From assembly GCA_017979445.1 (NCBI GenBank), contig JADQWC010000703.1, forward strand, positions 1 through 64,000: a stretch of 64,000 nucleotides of DNA, read 5' to 3'. Shown one piece after another: positions 57,223 to 64,000 of the stretch. The notes below the pieces were generated by a model. The model did no database searches. It was not told the origin of the DNA and saw only the letters and a program-made list of their open reading frames with translations. Both the position numbers and the translations under genes were made by a program. The first letter of the stretch is position 1. Each line of letters opens with the position of its first letter. Origin of the DNA: Akebia trifoliata (Eukaryota; Streptophyta; Magnoliopsida; Ranunculales; Lardizabalaceae).

Positions 57223-57990
57223 GCTTGGCAAAGAAGTCGATTTTTTTTTAAGTTTGTTAGTCCAAAATAAAAGAACGTTGCCTCTGGTTTTTGACTTGAA
57301 CCATAAAAAAAATATTTTTTTTTCATTCTTTTATTTTTTGATGATATGCATGACTAAAACAAATAATAAGATAACTAAAGAAAAAAAACTGGATTTCCCC
57401 CTCTTACCTAGGCGAATAAGTAAAGAAAAAGAAACACTCCTAAGCCTATACAACTTGCCTTCGTGGGCTTACAACTTGGACTTATAGGCCTCGAAAGAAC
57501 TTTAAGCAAACACAACTTTGTTTGGGGGTCGATACAAGCTTGAGAACTTGTGTCCTAAAATTATCTAATCGGGCACATGCATACGGCTAATGGGTGGCTT
57601 TATAGTTACTTGATCTTCAAACCTCGATGCATACCGGAGTACACACATCGTTCGTTGGTGATCGAATTTGATGTATTCATCCCCAACACTTGAAATAAAG
57701 ATCTTAAGCCGCACAACTACTAAGCATCGGGACTAGATATATTAAGGGTGGAGTGGCTTGTGCAATAGGCCATACTCACGAGTGCATGTGTATTTTTTCA
57801 TTTCATTTTTTTCATTGACCCCCTTACAAATATCTTGAAAGCAAAAGAAAATAAATATTACAACATGTCATTGCTTGAATAAAGAAGAAAATAACATAAA
57901 CAACAAACACAAACTACATTAGTAAATCAAATGAAAATATTTTTTTTGTTTTATTTTTGAAATGACCAAGTTGACACGAGGGTAGAACCT

Positions 57991-58012
57991 TGTATCCCCA
58001 GTGGAGTTGCCA
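57991..58012 (-). promoter_or_regulatory. Primer-binding site of element 4
   Basis: The minus strand reads TGGCAACTCCACTGGGGAT two bases from the LTR end, a variant of the tRNA-Arg-type site. This shows that the LTR on its right is a 5' LTR and that the element reads leftward. Confidence 0.75.
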
Positions 58013-58014
58013 GC

Positions 58015-60308
58015 TATAGATACGTGATTTTCGATTACGAGGGCCACTTCTATGAAGGATTGGAGTTACCCCATCCATATTGTAAGAGGGTGTGAATGGT
58101 CACCCGATGTACATTTTTTTTTGGAAAAGTGACATTTTGGCGCTTAGTGACTAACGATGGATAAGATACCGATCTAACTTTGAGATTGGGGTAAGCGGTT
58201 CGATTGGAGAAAAGGGAAGGTGTTAGGCACCCTTTTCTCTCTGCTAAGTGGCGGTAACCTCAACTCAACTCGATCAATTTTTTGAATAAAAATGTAAATA
58301 AATTAAAGTGCCACGTGTCGACAACTTGTACCCTAAGTAGGGATTTATTTTTGGTTTGATTATAGGATCATTCCATTGATGGAAATGATCCTTATAAATC
58401 TTTGCCTTGAGGACTACATATGATTTGGAAAAAGTATCGGTTATGGTTACGGATCCATTCTCATGATTTGAGAAGGATCTAGATTCCAGTTGCCTAAAAA
58501 ATAGTTTAGGGATTAAAATCAATTTTATTTTAAAAGGGATTACAACCCCTATACTTTTAACCGAACCGAAGTCCGATGTACCGGAGATAGGGGAGGGGGA
58601 GCATTCATCCCAAGTCCATCTACAAATAAAATAAAGAGAGGAAAAAGATAATATAAGAGGGAAGTAGAGAGGATAAGAGAGAGAAAGGGGGGGGGGGTTT
58701 CTTTGAACCCACCTTGAAGCTTCAATCTTATTTTCTTCTTTTTCTTCTTCTTAGATTCTTCTTCTTTATGTCCTTAGTGATTTATAAGAATGTCATTTTT
58801 TTGTATAATTGAGGGAGTAAAGAAGAGATGATGAGAAAATTGAGTTGAGTGAAGTATTTTTTTTGTGTGAGACTTGGTAAAGAGAATTGGTAATCCTTTT
58901 TTAGAAGAAAAGGGGGTATTTATAGATGTTTAGGGGTTACTTTAGGGATATAATGGGGTAAATTGTAGGGAGAGTAGAGAATGACATAAGTTTTAAGTGT
59001 GAGAGGTATGAAATTTAGTGTTGGAATGAAGGTAGTTAGGTAATGAAGGTAAGTGGGTTGTGTTTGGATCTAAATAGTTTGGACCTTACCCAAATCATTT
59101 GGGTGGAGTGTTTGGTGATGTGAGATGAGTGATGTATGATGAAAAGAATGGAGGTGTAAGGAGTTAGGTGTTTTATTGAGTATTAGGTTGTTTGAAGGGG
59201 TGAGGTGTTTAGATTAGGAAAATGGATTATGTAAGGGATTAGGTGTTTGGATTTTTAGGAGGATTAAGGGAATGATGACATGTGCCAAAAAGAATGAGAG
59301 ATGGGTTGATTGGTGAGAAGAAGTGTTAGATTGGATATGTGAGGTGTGGGTTTGGTTAGTAGAAATGGATTTGTAAAAAATGATGAAAAGATGTATGGGT
59401 TGTGATGAAAGTTGGTGGAGTGTTTAAGGAAAGGTGATGAGTTAGGGTATAGGGAGCATGGGTTGTGATGTGGGTGGTTGGTTATGTTAGAGAAAGGTAA
59501 GGTAGATAGGTTAGGGAAGGGTATGGGTTGAGGTGATTTTGGAGAGAGGTGATGTGGGTAGATAGATTGTTAGAGAAAGGTGATGGGAATAGGTAGTTGG
59601 ATGAGGGAGGTGAGATGGGGTGATGACATGTGTCATTTTTTATGATCAAAATGGTGATTGGTTGATATGGATAATGGTTTGTGGGCTAGAATTATAGATA
59701 TGGATGTGGATTGGATATAGATAGTGGTTTGTGGACTTTAGTGTATTGGGCTTGGGTTTTAGGAAGGGTTTTGGGTTATTTAGAATTGGTTAGGATTATT
59801 TTGGAAATGATTTTTGATGGTGAGTAAGTTGTAGGGGTGATGTGGGATTAAATTAAGGTAAGATGAGAAATGTATTTTAGTGAATTGAGAGTTTGTGGGC
59901 CTTAGACAAGCCTAGGGCTTTTTTCGGATTCGGAGGTGGAGCGGTGGAGGGTAGTAGGTATCCCAAGTCTCATTTTACATTTTTAAAAAAATCTTTTTAG
60001 GGATTTTTAGAATCATTAGAGTAATCAAAATGTCATGTGTTGGCAAATTGAGCTTTTTAGACCCATTAGAGACTTTTATTTAAATCTGGTATTTTTGATT
60101 TCGGGAGCGGAACGGTGAAGGTGGGGAGTACACCAAATTTTTTATAGGTAGGCCCACTAGACCATCAGGGGGTCTTAGGGACCTCGATTTGATCAAAATG
60201 TCATTTTTCAGTGATTTGGGCCTTTGAGGCCCGTTGGCAACTTTTGTTAGAAAATTTATATTTTTAAGCCCTTTCGAATAGGGGTCCATTCAAATTGGGG
60301 TGTCTACA
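58015..60308 (-). repeat. 5' LTR of element 4 (second LTR family)
   Basis: 2,294 bp. The minus strand begins TGTAGACACCCCAATTTG and ends ACGTATCTATA. Same family as the solo LTR at 51,168. The section 58,820-59,830 is almost free of C on the plus strand. Bases to its right are GTTGT. The partner LTR is not in the window. Confidence 0.85.
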
Positions 60309-62839
60309 GTTGTAAATGCGGAAGATTCACTGTTGGTAAATTTTCCCATGATAGATAAATACAAGACGCCTCTCTTCTATCAGATTCAGTTGATCGAACC
60401 AAGCCTAGACCTATTCTATTTCATCTAACTCTACTTCTTTTAAGATCTGAAGGGAGGGAATCTTAACCTTGACGGGTAAGACAATTTCCATTCTATATAC
60501 CAACGAGTACGGAGTTGCCCCAGTTGAGGTTCAAAATGAAGTCCGATAGGCGTGAAAGTCGAAAGGCAACATGTCGTGCCAATCCTTGTAGGTGACTGCC
60601 ATCTTCTCGATAATTCTTTTGATGTTCTTGTTGGTTGCCTCAATTGTTCCATTCATTTTGGGTCTATAAGGTACATAGTTGTGATGCGTTATTTAGAAGT
60701 CTTCGCACATTTTTACCATGTTTTTGTTATTGAGATTTTTAGCATTATCGATTATTATTTCGCTAGGGAGGCCATACTGATTTCGATAAGATCGATGATT
60801 AGATCTTCAGAGATACTGATCATGGAAGCAAGCGTGGCTAGTGCATCCACAAACTGATTCTTGGCTCGAGGCATGTAGGTGAACGAGATCCTAGTGAAGT
60901 TCGAGCTTAGTTATTCAAGGTATTCATAGTAAATGACTAATTTTTATTCTCAAGTCTTCCATTCTCCAGTTGTCTGATAGACCACTAGACTTGAATCCCG
61001 GAATACATCGATTTCATCTACTTTTAGTTCAATTGCTGCCTTCAGTTATGCGATACATGCTTCATACTCTGCCTCGTTATTAGAATATTGAAATTTCAAC
61101 CGGATAGCGGTTGAGACATGAAACCCATCAGGTTTGATAAAAATTGTCTCTATTTCATTTCCTTTTTAGTTTGTAACTCCATCAAAGTACATTTTCCAGC
61201 CTTGTTCTTCATCATTGTCTTCAACCTCTGTCACCAGGATGTCTTCGTCTGGGAAATTCGTCTTTAATGGTTCATAATCAGGTAATGGGTGTTCAGCTAT
61301 GTAGTCGACGAACAACAAAGTAGTGGGTGTTCAGGTAATGGGTCTTTAATGACTTTTTGAGTGACATAAGTGATGTCAAACTCAGATAATAGTAATTGTC
61401 ATTTTGTGGTACGACTTGTTAGTGTTGGCTTCTCGAAAAGATATTGAAGAGGATCCATTCAAGCGATGAGCATAGTTGAGTAGCTAAGGAGGTAATGGAG
61501 CAATCATTGAGATGCTTAAACCTGTGCGCAACAAGTCTTTTCGAGTGTTGAGTATTTTGTCTCATAATTGGTGAACTTTTTGTTGAGATAGTAAATGACT
61601 TGTTTTTTTTTACCTGACTCGTTGTGTTGTCCCAACACACAACCTATAAATGCTTCTTACATCGAGATATACATTAGCAAAGGTCGCCCTGGCGTGGAGG
61701 AACCAAAATTAGTGGATTGAGTAGATATTTCTTTATCTTGTCAAAGACTTCCTAACAGTCCTAATTTCATGCTTTTGATACATATTTTCTTAGCAACTTA
61801 AAGACTGATTCATAGATAGATGTGAGTTGTACGATGAATCTGCTGATATATTATATTCTATCCATAAATGCTCTAACGTCCCTTTCTGACACTAGTACTT
61901 ACATCTCGAGAATGTATTTGATCTTTGCTAGATCTTTCTAGATGCTTCTTCTATTGACGATGAATCCTAACAACTTATTTGACGTTGCTCCAAAGACACA
62001 TTTTGCCGGGTTGAGCCTAAGACTGTATTTTCTTAGTCGATCAAATAACTTCCTTAAGTTTATCAAATGGTCTTCCTCCAAGTTAAACTTAGCGATCATG
62101 TCATCAACATAAACCTCAATTTCTTTATGGATCATGTTGTAGAAAAAATTTGTCATTGTTCGTTGATAGGTTGTCCCGACATTCTTAAGTCCGAATGGCA
62201 TAACTTTGTAATGAAAAGTGCCCCAAGGTGTGATGAATACTATTTTCTCCTAGTCTTCTTTTAATATTCTTAGTTGATTATAGATGGAGAAACCATCCAT
62301 GAATGAGAATATGCCATGCTCCATTGTACTATCGATTAGAGTGTCGATGTGAGGTAGTGAAAAATCATCTTTAGGGCCAACTTTATTCAGGTCTCGATAA
62401 TCGACACACATTTGCACTTTCCCATCCTTTTTTGGTATTGAAACGACATTGCCTAGCCATTTTGGATATGTAGACACTACGAGAAAACTTGATTGGAATT
62501 GTTTCATTACATCATCTTTAACTTTGAGTGTCTATTCTGGCTGATCCACTTGCTTCTAGGAGCAATTGGCAATTTGTGAACGTTGAGATTTGTATCTAGG
62601 TTAGACATATCTTTGTAGGACCAGGCGAAGATGTCTTGATAGTCACATAGTAATTCGATCACTTGTTCTTTTTGTTAAGGTGTTAACAAGGCTTATATTT
62701 TTACAACACGTGGGTCATTTTCGATGCCAAGATTAACCAAGTCTATATCTTTAATGTTTGGTCGAACACCTTTTTCATACATGGGCAAAATGAGGTGAGA
62801 AAGTGGTTGTTATGATGGTATTGAGATGACCATTACTTC
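60309..62839 (-). pseudogene. Decayed Tat-type pol gene
   Basis: Minus-strand translation over many stops and frameshifts follows pol of the 17-kb element in order. It shows the linker ('DIFAWSYKDMSNL' near 62,600), RT ('VQMCVDYRDLNKVGPKDDF', 'MPFGLKNVGTTYQR', intact YVDD near 62,105), gypsy RNase H (61,380-61,640), the second RNase H ('NNEAEYEACIA' near 61,080, 'FVDALATLASMIS' near 60,850) and the end of integrase ('NGTIEATNKNIKRIIEKM' near 60,620, 'STGATPYSLVY'). The integrase zinc finger and first Asp region appear deleted between 60,720 and 60,830. Both ends are cut by LTRs. Confidence 0.85.
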
Positions 62840-63598
62840 TGTAGACACCCCATTTTTGCACTCGCCTGATTAATCAACTCGTCAACCCGATTGCAACGGT
62901 TCCCAATGATGGATAATTATTCCAATGCTTTATTTTGTTACCAGATATGTTTCAGAAATTCAGATGAAGTATTTTGAACTGATAAAACTATAGAAACCAT
63001 GCTACGCTAGGAAAATATAACTCCAAAAATATAGAAATCATCATCTTGCAGACAAAAAGAAGCTTTACGATAAAAATTACTAAAAAATAATCAAATTACC
63101 AAAATACCCCTAATCTCAAAACATCCCTAGAGCCTATATTACACTTAGGAAAACCCTTTCAAACACATAAAACAACAAATCGAAATCAAATAAATCATTT
63201 TTCCAATTTTCACAAAATTCGACAAAATTACGAAAATGTCCCTCATAAAGTTCAATACCATTTCACACAAAAAATTTCATAAAAGACACAAACCAATATT
63301 CCCATTAAATTCCTTACGAAAAATCGATTCCAAAACATCCTAGAACATAAAAAATTGACTTAAAACGCAAAAAGCCCTCTCCGAGGGCAAAGCGGTAATT
63401 TTATAATTTTAATAATTAAAAATTCTGAAATTAATAAATAAAACATAAAATAATGGAAAGTGAAATATTAATAAAATTAATTTAAAAATCTGAACTAAAA
63501 AATCGATCAATCAGGATCTCAGGCAAAATTGTTGATAGTTGCCCAGATAATTATTAAAGGACCCTCCATCTGGGGGTCCAAAGAATTAAAGATATAAT
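62840..63598 (+). repeat. Family-1 LTR, truncated
   Basis: Begins TGTAGACACCCCATTTTTGC and aligns with the first 760 bp of the LTR at 48,616 up to AAAGATATAAT, where an unrelated sequence takes over. Preceded by ACTTC. More diverged than the 17-kb element's LTRs. Confidence 0.85.
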
Positions 63599-64000
63599 TG
63601 TCGATAATAAATTTTGACGGATCTACCTCGAGATTCGTGAAATAAGATCATAAATAATTTTATTGATTTTTGATGAAAAGTGGATACAGATCTCAGTGTT
63701 TCCTCTGATTAACAGTCAAGTACAAAAAATAGTGATGATATATGTAGCTTTTCTTCTCTCCGGGCTTCATGCTTTATCGATTGAGAAGGTTGCTTTGACG
63801 TTGGCTTTGCTTTGTGCTTGATCTTCTGTAAAGGCTTCTGCAGATTTTCTTCTCTCCAGGTTTCGTGCTTTATCGGCTAAGAAGGTTTCTTGACTTTCGG
63901 ATAAGGGCTTTATGCTTGATCTTCTCTTTAGTTGGAGTCCGGATCTCTGAAGAACCTTGCTTTGTCTCTGGAGGAGGGCTTGAGAGCTTTTTCTTCTCTA
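63599..64000. other. Unidentified insertion, runs off the window
   Basis: Starts TGTCGATAATAAATTTTGAC exactly where the LTR alignment breaks, which would suit the end of another LTR element. Contains two copies of a TTTTCTTCTCTCC-GG-TTC-TGCTTTATCG phrase (about 63,750 and 63,845). No coding sequence. Confidence 0.4.

Larger units (their letters stand above)
56006..58014 (-). other. Leader of element 4
   Basis: Untranslated leader of a minus-oriented element whose 5' LTR is at 58,015-60,308. 56,005-56,190 is a fragment of the conserved leader block (GAGGTGGCGCACAATGCT). A minisatellite and a 170-bp duplication follow. No gene seen. Confidence 0.6.

Overview
The window is nuclear DNA of a flowering plant, most likely a eudicot. 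The evidence is intron-bearing plant gene fragments (an RRM gene, a papain-like protease, delta-1-pyrroline-5-carboxylate synthetase), a plant-type dynamin-related protein of the DRP4C group, DC1 zinc fingers, and many plant transposons. DC1 domains and Tat/Ogre-type Ty3/gypsy elements are plant specific. The species cannot be told from the sequence. There are no bacterial operons, no CRISPR array and no rRNA genes.

Layout. 1-21.3 kb is a gene-fragment-rich stretch. It holds a LINE remnant, two exons of an RRM protein followed by the last exon of a cysteine protease with a premature stop, a small element with 16-bp inverted ends, a 1.3-1.5-kb segment present twice (5.3-6.6 kb and 18.1-19.6 kb), five 5' exons of P5CS ending in a stop, and the only long intact host gene. 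That gene (11,929-14,256) has one exon and encodes a DRP4C/Mx-like dynamin joined in frame to two C-terminal DC1 zinc fingers, with altered GTPase motifs. Downstream are two MITEs, a LINE 3' end, a second copy of the DC1 tail and two gypsy fragments.

21.3-41.6 kb is a CACTA-like element with about 100-bp subterminal repeats. It was split by a 17.0-kb LTR retrotransposon of the Tat/Ogre type on the minus strand (21,918-38,922), with 1.77-kb LTRs, target duplication GTTCT, a tRNA-Arg-type primer site, ORF1, gag-protease, RT, two RNase H domains and integrase. Its LTRs differ at roughly 30 positions by eye, so the insertion is fairly young, but the coding part has a frameshift, a small deletion, one stop and a changed protease active site.

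41.6-64 kb is a nest of related, older Tat/Ogre copies. Element 2 (LTR at 41,633, gag start at 48,184) is interrupted by element 3 (LTR at 48,616). Element 3 holds a solo LTR of a second family (51,168-53,352). Around 55.9 kb the plus-oriented material meets a minus-oriented element 4 of the second LTR family (LTR 58,015-60,308). Element 4 abuts a decayed minus-strand pol gene (60,309-62,839), which is cut by another family-1 LTR (62,840-63,598), itself cut by an unidentified sequence that runs off the window.

The genes form no shared pathway. The window reads as a gene-fragment and transposon nest. The one host gene worth functional attention is the dynamin-DC1 fusion.
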